Positions 15,417-24,269 of a stretch of 45,128 nucleotides of DNA are shown here, piece after piece. Made by a program: the position numbers and the translations under genes. The stretch spans positions 1 through 45,128 of the forward strand of contig DASRQX010000136.1 in the NCBI GenBank assembly GCA_035696165.1, read 5' to 3'. This DNA comes from Palsa-883 sp035696165. Lineage in GTDB: Bacteria; Pseudomonadota; Alphaproteobacteria; Acetobacterales; Acetobacteraceae. The stretch's first letter is position 1; each line of letters starts with the position of its first letter. The notes beneath the pieces are model-generated. The model was not told the DNA's origin. It worked only from the letters and a program-made list of their open reading frames with translations, and did not search any database.

Positions 15417-17063
15417 ATGCGGCTAGAATGGCGTTACGTGCTGTCGTCCGCGACAGCTTTCATTTTGTCTTTGGCCGTCGTCGCACCACCAGCCTTGGCT
15501 GATGACGATGATCAACATGAGCGACATGAGCGACATGACCCAGTCGTCAGCGGCGACTACGAGCATGTGCTCCTGATCAGCGTGGACGGCATGCATGCCG
15601 TGGACTTGACGAACTGGCTGAAGAGCCACCCGAACAGCAATTTCGCCAAGCTTGCCAACAACGCCGTAATCTATCCGAATGCGCTCACGACCGCGCCGTC
15701 CGACAGCTATCCGGGCATGATCGCACAGGCCACCGGGGCGACGCCGAAGACGGCCGGACTGTTCTATGACGACAGCTATGACCGTACCGAGTATCCGTCA
15801 GAGGCATCCTTTACCAGTCAGGGCCTGCCTGACCCCGGTTGCACCGGCCCCACCGGCACCGAACTGACCAATTGGGAGCAATTGGATAAGACCTACAACT
15901 ACGCGACCGGCCTGGTGGCCGACTACACCGGCGGGGGTACGCTTGGTCAGGTATTGACGCAGCTGGACCCGACACACATGCAGCGCCGCTTGGTCAACGG
16001 CGAATGCCGACCAGTTTACCCGCATCAATATATCCGCACCAACACGATCTTCGAGGTCATCAAGGCTGCCGGCGGGCTTACTGCTTGGTCGGACAAGCAT
16101 CCAGCCTACGAAATCCTGAGCGGCCCCTCTGGCAAGGGTATAGACGACCTGTTCGCGCCGGAGATCAACTCGCAGATTTTCCTGCCTGGAGCGCCCGCCG
16201 GCTTCGACAACACTACCAGCTATGCCGCCGTGCGCGCCTACGATACGCTCAAGGTGGACGCCGTACTTAACTGGATCAATGGCAACAACAGCACGGTAAC
16301 AGCCCATCCCGGCGTGCCGGCGGTTTTCGGCATGAACTTCCAGGCGGTCAGCGTCGGGCAGAAGCTGGCGAAAGCGGGCTATGGCGACGACCCTAGCCTA
16401 CGCGGCGGCTATCTCGACGCCGACGCCTCGCCCGGCAATGCGCTGACGCTGCAGTTCGAGTTCGTCGACGAGGCACTCGGCAAATTTATCAGCCGATTGG
16501 CCGCCCTGGGACTTGACGGCTCGACGCTGATCATCGTCAGCGCCAAGCACGGCCAGTCGCCAATCAACGTGAGGGACCGCATCGCCCAATCAGACGCGCC
16601 GTTTCAGAGCACACCAGGTTTCGGCACCCACGGCTTCGAGATCTGCGACGACGAGGCGCTGATCTGGCTGCAGCCGGAATCACAGGAACAGGACTACGAC
16701 CTCGCCAAGGCCTATCTCCTGGCGCAAGCCGGCACGCTGCATATCGAGAGATTGCTGGATCGCACCGAACTGACGCCGCTGTATGGCGATCCGTTTGAGA
16801 GCTCTCGCGTGCCGGATTTCATTGCTTTGACCCAGCACGGTGTGATCTGCACCGGGGGCACCAAGCTGGCAGAGCATGGCGGCTTCTCCCATGACGACCG
16901 CAATGTGCTGCTGCTGGTGTCATCGCCGAGAATCCGGCCGCGGATCGTCGATACCACGGCCTATACGACGCAGATCGCACCGACGATCCTGTCCGCACTG
17001 CATCTCAACCCGAGGCTGCTCGAGGGCGTGCGGGCCGAGCACACGGACGTGCTGCGCAAGTAA
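15417..17063 (+). CDS. Secreted alkaline-phosphatase-superfamily protein (phosphodiesterase/nucleotide pyrophosphatase type)
   Basis: 548 residues, exported. The ATG at 15417 follows a strong GGGGGAG and opens a signal peptide (VLSSATAFILSLAVVAPPALA), then a His/Asp-rich linker. Metal and active-site motifs of the type I phosphodiesterase branch are visible: VLLISVDGMHAVD, the nucleophile region APSDSYPGMIAQATG (with Ser or Thr as nucleophile), VSAKHGQSPIN, and C-terminal EHGGFSHDDRN for the last metal ligands. The reaction would be hydrolysis of a phosphoester or pyrophosphate in the periplasm; the substrate cannot be told from sequence. It stands alone, with a hairpin 27 bases after its stop. 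Confidence 0.85.
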   Translation: MRLEWRYVLSSATAFILSLAVVAPPALADDDDQHERHERHDPVVSGDYEHVLLISVDGMHAVDLTNWLKSHPNSNFAKLANNAVIYPNALTTAPSDSYPGMIAQATGATPKTAGLFYDDSYDRTEYPSEASFTSQGLPDPGCTGPTGTELTNWEQLDKTYNYATGLVADYTGGGTLGQVLTQLDPTHMQRRLVNGECRPVYPHQYIRTNTIFEVIKAAGGLTAWSDKHPAYEILSGPSGKGIDDLFAPEINSQIFLPGAPAGFDNTTSYAAVRAYDTLKVDAVLNWINGNNSTVTAHPGVPAVFGMNFQAVSVGQKLAKAGYGDDPSLRGGYLDADASPGNALTLQFEFVDEALGKFISRLAALGLDGSTLIIVSAKHGQSPINVRDRIAQSDAPFQSTPGFGTHGFEICDDEALIWLQPESQEQDYDLAKAYLLAQAGTLHIERLLDRTELTPLYGDPFESSRVPDFIALTQHGVICTGGTKLAEHGGFSHDDRNVLLLVSSPRIRPRIVDTTAYTTQIAPTILSALHLNPRLLEGVRAEHTDVLRK

Positions 17064-17089
17064 CGGGAACAGAGATCCACGCTACGCAA

Positions 17090-17126
17090 GAACCGGCCGG
17101 TCTGACGATAGACCTGCGGCCGGTTC
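17090..17126 (+). terminator. Strong hairpin after the phosphodiesterase gene
   Basis: GAACCGGCCG (17090-17099) and CGGCCGGTTC (17117-17126) form a perfect 10-base stem. An inner GGTCT/AGACC pairing lengthens it. It starts 27 bases past the stop codon. The T-run after it is poor, so it is a probable but not canonical intrinsic terminator. Confidence 0.55.
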
Positions 17127-17511
17127 GCGCTTGTACTGGCCGACCGAAGTGACGACTCCGGCTTTGAGGCGGCGCGTGCGCGGTTAGTCCGGGCTGCAAC
17201 AGCCGTCAGGGAATCGTCACATTCGCGCGGCGCGGCAGCCATGACGGCGGTTCGACGCTGGCTCGGATGTGACAGTGGGGATGCTCATATCCCGCCCCGA
17301 TTCGCGGACCCACCGCATGTCCCTACTGTCGGCCGCCGCGATCACCATGTCGCTTCAGAGTCAGTTGGCGAAGTTCACTTACCGTGGGGCACTTGGTTTC
17401 TTCGCGAACAGTCAGGTGCTAAGAGTCGCCTTCAGTTTGTTGGCTGACGCGGCAGGACGGTCCGTGGGAACGTCGATGCTGACGTTCCCCGTGTCGCGTC
17501 AAAGTGGCTTT
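17127..17511. other. No gene seen
   Basis: Nearly 400 bases of spacer between the hairpin and a minus-strand gene remnant. The short frames here show no family pattern. Confidence 0.4.
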
Positions 17512-17781
17512 TCAATTCGCGATAAGACGTAATCGAACGTGGCCGTCGAGACCCGAAAGTCGCCTCGGAATTGGTTGCTCGGCGATGATCAACACAAGCA
17601 CAAAAACCCCAGAGACAGCCAGCAAGCAGCACATACCGAGGTGCATAAGCACGCTTGGCCCGCCCAATAACGAACCGAAGGCGATCGTGACTGCTCCGCC
17701 AACGATCACCACGAACCAAACGATCCCTGGGATCGTGGTCTCCGCGGCCAATAGACTCTCATGGCGGTCGTTGCAGTCCAA
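17512..17781 (-). pseudogene. C-terminal remnant of a DUF4239 (bestrophin-like) membrane protein
   Basis: 89 residues that match only the C-terminal part of DUF4239 proteins as I know them: an AA..IPGIVWFVVIVGGAVTIAF helix, a second helix (MHLGMCCLLAVSGVFVLVLI), and an AEQPIPRRLSG tail in place of the usual D-R-P-F-x-G. The family is normally about 250 residues with an N-terminal half that is absent; upstream on this strand the frame is closed and a LysR gene begins within 80 bases. Most likely the 5' two thirds were deleted. Expression as a short protein is possible but unlikely to be functional. Confidence 0.6.
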
Positions 17782-17855
17782 TGCGACCGCTCTCGAAAGC
17801 GGACAACATCAGGGGATGTCCTCTCGAATCCCATTGGGGAAAGCGGTCCTTCGGG

Positions 17856-18761
17856 TCAGCGCACGCGGGTGGAGAGCTCGCAACAAAAGTCGATCAATGC
17901 CCTGACCTTGGGCGGCAGATGGTGGCGTGAAGGATGATAGGCCTGAAGCGGGAAGGTCTCGCCGGGCCAGCCGGGGAACAGCTCGACCAGATCGCCGTGG
18001 TTCAGCAGCTCCTCGCAGCCCAGTGCCATTACCTGCGCGACACCCACTCCCGCACGGCACGCTCCCAGCATGGTGCCGACATCTGTAACGGTGAGCGCGC
18101 CCGAGACTGCGACCGGCACCACTTCGCGTCCCCGACGGAACTCCCAGGCGAATGGCCTGCCGCTTTGCGGGTCGCGATACTGGATGCATTTGTGCGTCGC
18201 CAGTTCGACCGGGTGCTCAGGCCTGCCGTGCCGCTCCAGGTAGGTTGGCGAAGCTACCGTGAGAATACGCGTCTCGAGCAGCTTATGGGCGATCAACCCG
18301 ACGGCGGCAGGCTCGCCGAAGCGCACTCCCACGTCAAAGCCGTGCGCAACGAGGTCCCCCGGCGCCTCGCTCGTGACGAGTTCGAGCGACAGGTCGGGGT
18401 ATCGCACCAGGAAATCGCCGAGCCGGGGCGCCAGAACCAGTCGCGAGAAGAAGGGATCCATCTCAACCCTGAGCCTACCACGCACCGCCTGGCGGGAACT
18501 GGTGAGCGCGAGAGCCGCGTCCGACAGCTGGGCGAGCAGGGGCGCGGCTTCCGCGTAGAAGCGGCCGCCTTCGTCGGTAAGTCTTAGCGACCGTGTCGTT
18601 CGCTCGAGCAGCCGCACGCCGAGCCGCGCCTCCAGCCGCGCGACAGCCCGGCTCACCCCCGAGTCTGACAGACCTAGCGCCTCGGCGGCACGAACGAAAC
18701 TGCCCGTCTCGATCACCGCGAGCAGCACCTCGACTCCCGAGAGCAGGCGGGCATCGACCAT
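17856..18761 (-). CDS. LysR-family regulator
   Basis: 301-residue transcription factor. The N-terminal winged helix-turn-helix is typical (GSFVRAAEALGLSDSGVSRAVARLEARLG, residues about 20-50), followed by a linker helix and a periplasmic-binding-like effector domain with the family's YPDLSLELV start. It is divergent from the NmrA-like gene at 18860 across 98 bases that contain a perfect T-N11-A dyad, so it very probably controls that unit and itself. The effector is unknown; regulators of this subgroup often govern oxidoreductase genes. Confidence 0.9.
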   Translation of the reverse strand: MVDARLLSGVEVLLAVIETGSFVRAAEALGLSDSGVSRAVARLEARLGVRLLERTTRSLRLTDEGGRFYAEAAPLLAQLSDAALALTSSRQAVRGRLRVEMDPFFSRLVLAPRLGDFLVRYPDLSLELVTSEAPGDLVAHGFDVGVRFGEPAAVGLIAHKLLETRILTVASPTYLERHGRPEHPVELATHKCIQYRDPQSGRPFAWEFRRGREVVPVAVSGALTVTDVGTMLGACRAGVGVAQVMALGCEELLNHGDLVELFPGWPGETFPLQAYHPSRHHLPPKVRALIDFCCELSTRVR

Positions 18762-18769
18762 TCCGTAAT

Positions 18770-18788
18770 TCCTGATGTTTGATCAGGA
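18770..18788. promoter_or_regulatory. LysR operator between divergent genes
   Basis: TCCTGAT-N5-ATCAGGA is a perfect 7-base inverted repeat that contains a textbook T-N11-A LysR box (18773-18785). It lies 8 bases upstream of the LysR start and 71 bases upstream of the NmrA-like ATG, which fits both autorepression and activation of the divergent gene. Confidence 0.7.
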
Positions 18789-18859
18789 GTAATCTGACCA
18801 AAGCGCACTTAACGCAGGAATGGCTGTATGGGACAAGTACCTCCGGAAGGAGATTAGCC

Positions 18860-19723
18860 ATGTACGCGGTCACGGGGATTACCGGTCAGGTGGGCGGCGC
18901 CGTCGCGCGCATGCTGATGGCTCAGGGGGAGAATGTGCGGGCGGTTGCGCGCGATGCGAGCAAGGCCGCGCCGTGGGTGGAGCGCGGCTGCGACCTGGCG
19001 ATTGCCGAGATGAGCGATGCCTGCGCTCTGGCTCGCGCCTTCGCCGGAGCGGATGGAGTGTTCGTGCTGATTCCGCCGATCTTCGATCCGTCGCCCGGCT
19101 TTACCGAGGCTGGAGCAGTGATCTCCACCGTGCGCGACGCGCTGGCCGAGGCGCGGCCTGCGCGCACCGTCTGCCTCTCCACCGTAGGTGTGCAGGCGAC
19201 CCAACCCAACCTGCTTAACCAACTGGCAATGATGGAGCGTGAGCTAGGCGCGCTCGATCTGCCGATCGCATTCCTCCGCGCGGCTTGGTTTATGGAGAAC
19301 GCAGCCTGGGATGTCGCGTCTGCGCGTGAGGGCGCGATCCAGAGCTTCCTGCAGCCGCTCGACCGCGCGATCCCAATGGTCGCCACGGCCGATATCGGCG
19401 CGACAGCGGCTCGGCTCCTGCGCGAGCGGTGGGTGGGCCGCCGCATTGTCGAGCTGCAAGGCCCGGCTCCGGTGTCGCCAAACGACCTTGCCGCCATTTT
19501 CGGCCAGCTGCTCAGCCGCCCGGTAACTGCGCACGCGGTGTCGCGGGCAGAATGGGAGGCGCTGTTCCGTACGCAGGGCATGCGCAACCCGGCGCCACGC
19601 ATTCAGATGCTCGATGGCTTCAATCAGGGCTGGCTTTCGTTCGAGGGTGGTGAGGGGGTTGAGGCGGTCACCGGCGCGACAACCCTGGAAACGGTTGTGC
19701 GCGGCTTGCTGGCCCGTGGCTGA
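18860..19723 (+). CDS. NmrA-like NAD(P)-binding oxidoreductase
   Basis: 287-residue atypical short-chain dehydrogenase of the NmrA/HSCARG type. The Rossmann dinucleotide-binding motif is at the very N-terminus (YAVTGITGQVGGAVARML), followed by NVRAVARD, FVLIPP and VCLSTVG. The usual catalytic Tyr-x3-Lys is not apparent, which is normal for NmrA-like proteins that sense or use NAD(P). AAGGAG lies nine bases before ATG 18860; a longer frame from 18779 would run through the operator and is rejected. It forms a two-gene unit with the SDR gene that follows 16 bases later, under the divergent LysR. Confidence 0.85.
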   Translation: MYAVTGITGQVGGAVARMLMAQGENVRAVARDASKAAPWVERGCDLAIAEMSDACALARAFAGADGVFVLIPPIFDPSPGFTEAGAVISTVRDALAEARPARTVCLSTVGVQATQPNLLNQLAMMERELGALDLPIAFLRAAWFMENAAWDVASAREGAIQSFLQPLDRAIPMVATADIGATAARLLRERWVGRRIVELQGPAPVSPNDLAAIFGQLLSRPVTAHAVSRAEWEALFRTQGMRNPAPRIQMLDGFNQGWLSFEGGEGVEAVTGATTLETVVRGLLARG

Positions 19724-19739
19724 GGGGACGAGAAGGACG

Positions 19740-20510
19740 ATGGCGAGGGTCTTCATTACTGGATCGGCAGACGGACTCGGGCTCATGGTGGGCGAGTTGC
19801 TGGCGAGCCAAGGGCACTCTGTCGTGCTTCACGCACGCAACGAGGTGCGAGCTCGAGACGCCCGCGCCGCCCTGCAGCGAGCCGCGGCAGTCGTGGTTGG
19901 CGATCTGTCGACCCTTACGGCGATGCGCACCGTCGCGGATCAGGCCAACAGCTTCGGCCGCTTCGACGCCGTGATCCACAATGTCGGGATTGGCTATCGC
20001 GAGCCGCGCCGCGTCACGACCGAGGACGGGCTGTCGCAGCTCTGGGCGGTGAACGTCCTCGCTCCCTACGTGCTGACGGCGCTGATGGAGCGAGCCGGCC
20101 GGCTAGTATACCTCAGCTCCGGCATGCATATGGGCGCCGACGCCAGCCTCCAAGACTTGCAGTGGGAGAACCGCATGTGGAATGGCTCGCAGGCCTATGC
20201 CGACACCAAGTTTCACGACGTGCTGCTCGCCTTCGGTATTGCCCGGCGCTGGCCAGACGTACTGTGCAATGCGCTCGAGCCAGGCTGGGTGCCGACGCGG
20301 ATGGGCGGTTCGGGTGCGCCTGATGATCTCTCCCAGGCCCATGTCACGCAGGCCTGGCTGGCGACGAGCGACGATCCGGCGGCGAAGGTGACGGGCAGCT
20401 ACTTCTATCACCAGCAGCCGCGACGGATGAACCCATCGACGCGGCGCGAGGAACTGCAGGAACAACTGCTCGACTACTGCCGCGGAATCTCGGGCATTGA
20501 GCTTACCTGA
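19740..20510 (+). CDS. Short-chain dehydrogenase/reductase (SDR)
   Basis: 256-residue oxidoreductase of the classical SDR fold. Visible motifs in order: cofactor loop TGSADGLG near the N-terminus, NVGIGYR in place of NAG, catalytic Ser in LVYLSSGMH, and YADTK (Tyr-x3-Lys). The C-terminal region after TKFHDVLLAFGIARRWPD resembles SDRs acting on hydrophobic alcohols or ketones, but the substrate cannot be assigned. The start at 19740 follows GAGAAGGA. It is co-transcribed with the NmrA-like gene. Confidence 0.87.
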   Translation: MARVFITGSADGLGLMVGELLASQGHSVVLHARNEVRARDARAALQRAAAVVVGDLSTLTAMRTVADQANSFGRFDAVIHNVGIGYREPRRVTTEDGLSQLWAVNVLAPYVLTALMERAGRLVYLSSGMHMGADASLQDLQWENRMWNGSQAYADTKFHDVLLAFGIARRWPDVLCNALEPGWVPTRMGGSGAPDDLSQAHVTQAWLATSDDPAAKVTGSYFYHQQPRRMNPSTRREELQEQLLDYCRGISGIELT

Positions 20511-20861
20511 AGCTCGCCCAGCAGTCGTCGACGAGGCACGTCGGCTGAGACGCGCCAATCTCGGCCGGTTCGGCTGCTGCGGCAACGGACTACCCTTGGG
20601 TCGAAAACGGCCGATGCCGTCCTGACGAGCGAACGGTCCGCGATCTTGCATAGATGCCCGGAAGCCGCCATTCCGCTTCCGGCCAGACATCGTCAGCCAT
20701 GCGCCCATGGCCGTCATTCCCCGCCTCTCCGTCGATCCTCGGAAGCGGTCGTTCAGCAATTCGATTCCATTCCGAGCGCTACGTGCGCATCGTCCGTGTT
20801 CTTCAGCTGAACGAGCGGGGCTGTGCGCTGACCCACCGCGTCGGCGGCGCCTGTGATGGTC
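20511..20861. other. No gene seen; degenerate intergenic DNA
   Basis: About 350 bases between convergent genes (SDR on plus, hydroxyacid dehydrogenase on minus). It contains the phrase CTCGGAAGCGGTC followed by TTC near 20738, which recurs at about 35568. No hairpin with a T-run was found. Confidence 0.4.
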
Positions 20862-21776
20862 TCACGGCGCTGTTATGACCCCTGCAGAGCCAGTTATTCG
20901 TTCGATCATTTCTGCAATGACCAGACCCGCAGTCTCCGGGCGTGGGAAAGCTGCAACGTGGGGTGTCAGGAGAATGCCCGGATGGGTCCAGAATGGGTGC
21001 GCCGGCTCGGGTGGCTCCGTTGCCATAACGTCGAGAGTGGCCCCGGAGAGGCGGCCGGTGTCGAGCGCCTCCAGCAGATCGGCCTCGACGACATGGTGCC
21101 CCCGACCGACGTTCACCAAGCACGCGCCAGCGGGCATCAGGCCAAACAGGCGTCGATCGAGAATGCCGGACGTTTCCGCGGTGAGCGGCAGCAGGCAAAC
21201 GAGGATCTCGCTCAACTTCGCGAATTCCAGCAGTCCCTTTGGACCATCGAACACCGTGGTGCCTGGCACGGCTTTGTGGCTCCTGCTCCATCCCAGGACC
21301 TTGAAGCCGACGGAGGCCAACAGCGCGGCGGCCCGCTGACCGAGCGGGCCGAGCCCGAGTATTCCGACCGTCCGTTCCGACGTGGGGAGCGGCGGCCGAA
21401 AGCGCCATTCGCGCCGGGCCTGGGCGTCGGTGAACCGATGGAAATCGCGATGATGGCGCATCACGCAAGTCAGTACGTATTCGGCCATGATTCGGGCAAA
21501 TTCCGGATCGCGCAGCGGAACGACCGGGACACCGGGATTGGGGGCCCGGTCGCCGTCGAGGTGATCGACACCGGCGGCAAGCGAGAGCACGGCGCGCAGC
21601 CGGGGCAGCGAGCGCAGCAGGCCCGGCGGCGGCTTGTATGCCAAGGCAATTTCGACCGCGCCGACATCGACATCGCCCGGCCAGACGACGAGCTCGAAGG
21701 CGACGTTGTGACGCGCCAATTCCGACCGCCACGCAGTCGGGTCATCGAACTCGGAGACAAACAGCACCTGGACCAT
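20862..21776 (-). CDS. D-2-hydroxyacid dehydrogenase, GhrA-like (glyoxylate/hydroxypyruvate reductase)
   Basis: 304-residue NAD(P)-dependent dehydrogenase. The cofactor motif is GILGLGPLGQRAA; the catalytic triad appears as Arg in VNVGRGHHVV, Glu in ATEPPEP and His in LLTPHVAAF. The short form with the EFARIMAEYVL helix is typical of the GhrA branch that reduces glyoxylate and hydroxypyruvate. ATG 21776 follows GAGGG at five bases; the longer frame from 21800 lacks a ribosome-binding site. It is third in a minus-strand operon, 35 bases behind the GABA-type aminotransferase, and may recycle a 2-oxoacid or semialdehyde-derived product. Confidence 0.85.
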   Translation of the reverse strand: MVQVLFVSEFDDPTAWRSELARHNVAFELVVWPGDVDVGAVEIALAYKPPPGLLRSLPRLRAVLSLAAGVDHLDGDRAPNPGVPVVPLRDPEFARIMAEYVLTCVMRHHRDFHRFTDAQARREWRFRPPLPTSERTVGILGLGPLGQRAAALLASVGFKVLGWSRSHKAVPGTTVFDGPKGLLEFAKLSEILVCLLPLTAETSGILDRRLFGLMPAGACLVNVGRGHHVVEADLLEALDTGRLSGATLDVMATEPPEPAHPFWTHPGILLTPHVAAFPRPETAGLVIAEMIERITGSAGVITAP

Positions 21777-21811
21777 TCGGACCCTCGTTCCGAAAGGCAT
21801 CCGTGCCGTTG

Positions 21812-23095
21812 CTACGCTTCGCTCTCCAGCAGGGCTTCGCCCAATATAGCCATTGCCCGCCCGAACTGGTCGTCATCGAGGATCAGCGGCGGCAACAGGC
21901 GGATGACGTTGCCATGCGCTCCGCACGGCAACAGCAGCAGGCCGCGCGACGCCGCGGCATTCAGGATCCGGCGTGCCAGCTTGCCGTCGGGTTCCTTGTC
22001 CTGGCGGTCCTGCACAAGCTCCATCGCGATCATCGCGCCGAGGCCGCGCACGTCGCCGATGCTGCGATGGCGCTGCGCAAAGCTCTCCAATGCGGCACGC
22101 AGCATGCCGCCCAGCCGCTCGGCCTTCTCGGCCAGGCGTTCGTCCTCGATGATGTCGAGTACCGCTGCGGCGGCGGCCAGTGCCACCGGATTGCCCGCGT
22201 AGGTTCCGCCCAATCCGCCCGGAATCGGCGCATCCATGATCTCCGCCCGTCCGGTCACCGCAGCCAGTGGAAACCCCGCGGCCAGGGATTTCGCCGTGGT
22301 CACCACGTCGGCGTGCGTGCCGGTGTGATCGAGCGCGAACATCTTGCCGGTGCGGGCAAACCCGCTCTGGATTTCGTCGGCGATCAGCACGATGCCATGC
22401 GTGTCGCACAGCGTGCGCAACTGGTGCAGGAACGCGGTCGGCGCGACGTTGAACCCACCTTCACCCTGCACCGGCTCGATTATGATGGCGGCGACGCGGT
22501 CGGGCGCGATCGAGGCGTGAAACAGATCGTCGAGCGCGCGCATGGTGTCGGCGACCGTGCGCCCACGATACGCGTCCGGAAATGGAACATGGTAGATGTC
22601 GGCGGGGAAAGGGCCGAAACCGACCTTGTTCGGGATCGTCTTGGCGGTCAGCCCGCTGGCGAACATGGTCCTGCCATGGAACGAGCCGGTGAACGCAATC
22701 ACCCCGGGGCGTCCGGTGTAGGCACGCGCGATCTTGACCGCGTTCTCGACCGCTTCGGCCCCGGTGGAAACAAACTGCGTCTTCTTGGCGAACCCGCCCG
22801 GTACCAGTTCGTTCAGCCGCTCGGCGACCGACACATAGCTCTCATAGATCGCCACGTTGAAGCAGGTGTGAATGGCGGTCTCGATCTGCCGGGTGGCCGC
22901 CCGCACCACCTTGGGATGGCAGTGACCCACATTGCAGACGGCGATGCCTGCCGCGAAGTCTAGATAGCGATTGCCATCGACGTCCCAGACTTCGGCGCCC
23001 GCGGCACGTGCGATCGCGATGCCAGTGTGGACGGACGACACGCCGCGCGGCACGGCCCTGGAGCGACGATCGGCCAGCATGGAGGTTGTCGACAT
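21812..23095 (-). CDS. gabT: 4-aminobutyrate (or related omega-amino acid) aminotransferase
   Basis: 427-residue class III PLP aminotransferase. The PLP Lys is 269 in TTAKSLAAGFPLAA, with Asp240 in LIADEIQSGFARTG and the substrate-side FVSTGAEAVENAVKIAR and GSFHGRT blocks. The whole frame follows the bacterial GabT pattern (GGLGGTYAGNPVALAAA). The reaction is transfer of the amino group of GABA to 2-oxoglutarate, giving succinate semialdehyde; the related 5-aminovalerate or putrescine aminotransferases are alternatives. It is second in the operon, 36 bases after the ureohydrolase, which fits GABA as the product of guanidinobutyrate cleavage. No succinate-semialdehyde dehydrogenase is in the window. 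Confidence 0.88.
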   Translation of the reverse strand: MSTTSMLADRRSRAVPRGVSSVHTGIAIARAAGAEVWDVDGNRYLDFAAGIAVCNVGHCHPKVVRAATRQIETAIHTCFNVAIYESYVSVAERLNELVPGGFAKKTQFVSTGAEAVENAVKIARAYTGRPGVIAFTGSFHGRTMFASGLTAKTIPNKVGFGPFPADIYHVPFPDAYRGRTVADTMRALDDLFHASIAPDRVAAIIIEPVQGEGGFNVAPTAFLHQLRTLCDTHGIVLIADEIQSGFARTGKMFALDHTGTHADVVTTAKSLAAGFPLAAVTGRAEIMDAPIPGGLGGTYAGNPVALAAAAAVLDIIEDERLAEKAERLGGMLRAALESFAQRHRSIGDVRGLGAMIAMELVQDRQDKEPDGKLARRILNAAASRGLLLLPCGAHGNVIRLLPPLILDDDQFGRAMAILGEALLESEA

Positions 23096-23131
23096 TGTGT
23101 GATCCCTTGTCAGGAGGGGTGAGATCCGTTG

Positions 23132-24118
23132 TCAGGCGGGGTTGCGGTCGCGCCGCTGCGCGACGCGCTCGGCAAGCAGGCACAGTATTTCGAACATCAG
23201 TGTGACACCGAGCAGCGCGGTCGCGCCGGAGCTGTCGAATGGTGGCGAAACCTCGACAAGGTCTGCGCCGACGAAGTCGATGCCGCGCAGTCCGCGGATC
23301 AGACGCTGCGCCTCGATCGCGGTCAGACCGCCGAACTCCGGCGTGCCGGTGCCTGGCGCAAACGCCGGATCCAGCGCGTCGATATCGAAGCTGAGATAGG
23401 TCGGGCCGGAGCCGACGATCGCGCGTGCCTCGGCGATAGCCGCGTCGAACCCGCTGGCGTGCAGTTCCTCTATCTCGATGACCCGCACGCCCTGTTCGCG
23501 GCCCCAGTCCTTTTCGTCCGCGGTGTTCATGCTGCCGCGAATGCCGATCTGCACGACGCGCCTGGGGTCGAGCAGCCCTTCCTCGATGGCGCGCCGGAAC
23601 GGCGTTCCGTGGGTCAAGCCGAATTCGCCGAAATACCGGTCCGACGTGTCGGTATGCGCGTCGATATGCACCATGCCGAGCCGGCGACCGGCAGCGATGC
23701 CGCGCAGGATCGGCAACGACACGAGATGGTCGCCGCCGGCGGACAGCGGGACGATGCCGGCGGTGCTGATCGCCCGGTAGAAATGCTCGATCCGCGCCAG
23801 CGTATCAGCGAGATCGGCGGGGTTGACCGGCACGTCGCCGAGGTCCGCGCAGGCCGCCAGCCGATAGGGCTCCAACTTGGTGACATGGTGGACCTGCCGC
23901 ATCATCGTCGACTGCTCGCGCAACTGGCGCGGACCGTGCCGGGCGCCGGGGCGGTTTGTCGTGCCGCCATCGAACGGAACGCCGACAAGACCGATTTCGA
24001 CCTGGCCCGTTGCCGCCTGGACCGTCAGGTGCGGTAGCCGCATGAACGTCGTGATTCCGGCAAAGCGGGGCAGCACCGTGCCGAGGATTGGTTGAAAGGC
24101 ATCGCTGACGGAATGCAT
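23132..24118 (-). CDS. Agmatinase-family ureohydrolase (agmatinase or guanidinobutyrase)
   Basis: 328-residue binuclear manganese hydrolase of the arginase/agmatinase family that removes urea from a guanidino compound. All metal ligands are visible: His131 in SAGGDH, Asp153-His155-Asp157 in MVHIDAHTD, and Asp245/Asp247 in LSFDIDALDP. HGTPFRRA and GTGTPEFGGLT loops follow the agmatinase branch, not arginase. ATG 24118 is chosen because AGGAG precedes it and longer frames add only a basic, patternless tail. First gene of the operon with the GABA-type aminotransferase, so 4-guanidinobutyrate (giving GABA) is the best substrate guess; agmatine or guanidinopropionate remain possible. Confidence 0.88.
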   Translation of the reverse strand: MHSVSDAFQPILGTVLPRFAGITTFMRLPHLTVQAATGQVEIGLVGVPFDGGTTNRPGARHGPRQLREQSTMMRQVHHVTKLEPYRLAACADLGDVPVNPADLADTLARIEHFYRAISTAGIVPLSAGGDHLVSLPILRGIAAGRRLGMVHIDAHTDTSDRYFGEFGLTHGTPFRRAIEEGLLDPRRVVQIGIRGSMNTADEKDWGREQGVRVIEIEELHASGFDAAIAEARAIVGSGPTYLSFDIDALDPAFAPGTGTPEFGGLTAIEAQRLIRGLRGIDFVGADLVEVSPPFDSSGATALLGVTLMFEILCLLAERVAQRRDRNPA

Positions 24119-24189
24119 TGGGAAAGGTGCTCCTACCTTGTCCGACCGCCTGAGACACTCGCGCTTGCCCCGCGGCGGTCGGCGGGCAC

Positions 24190-24248
24190 GCCGACACATC
24201 GGCCTTTTGTCGGCCCGCGCCGACGTGCGGACGCTTGTTGCACAACGA
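24190..24248. promoter_or_regulatory. Candidate LysR operator region in the ureohydrolase/LysR divergon
   Basis: Three dyads lie in the 151 bases between divergent starts: GCCGA-N4-TCGGC (24190-24203), its mirror TCGGC-N4-GCCGA (24210-24223), and TGTTGCACAACGA (24236-24248), which has T-N11-A spacing around a GTTGCACAAC palindrome. Such clustering is normal for LysR recognition and activation sites. Which one is bound cannot be decided from sequence. Confidence 0.5.
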
Positions 24249-24269
24249 GGCGGCTGGCAGGATGGCTAT

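Noticed and set aside
20853..22963. Long plus-strand frames (449 and 441 residues)
   Set aside because: Antisense to the well-recognised dehydrogenase and aminotransferase genes; no motifs.
23129..24037. 302-residue plus-strand frame
   Set aside because: Antisense to the ureohydrolase, which has all metal ligands in place.
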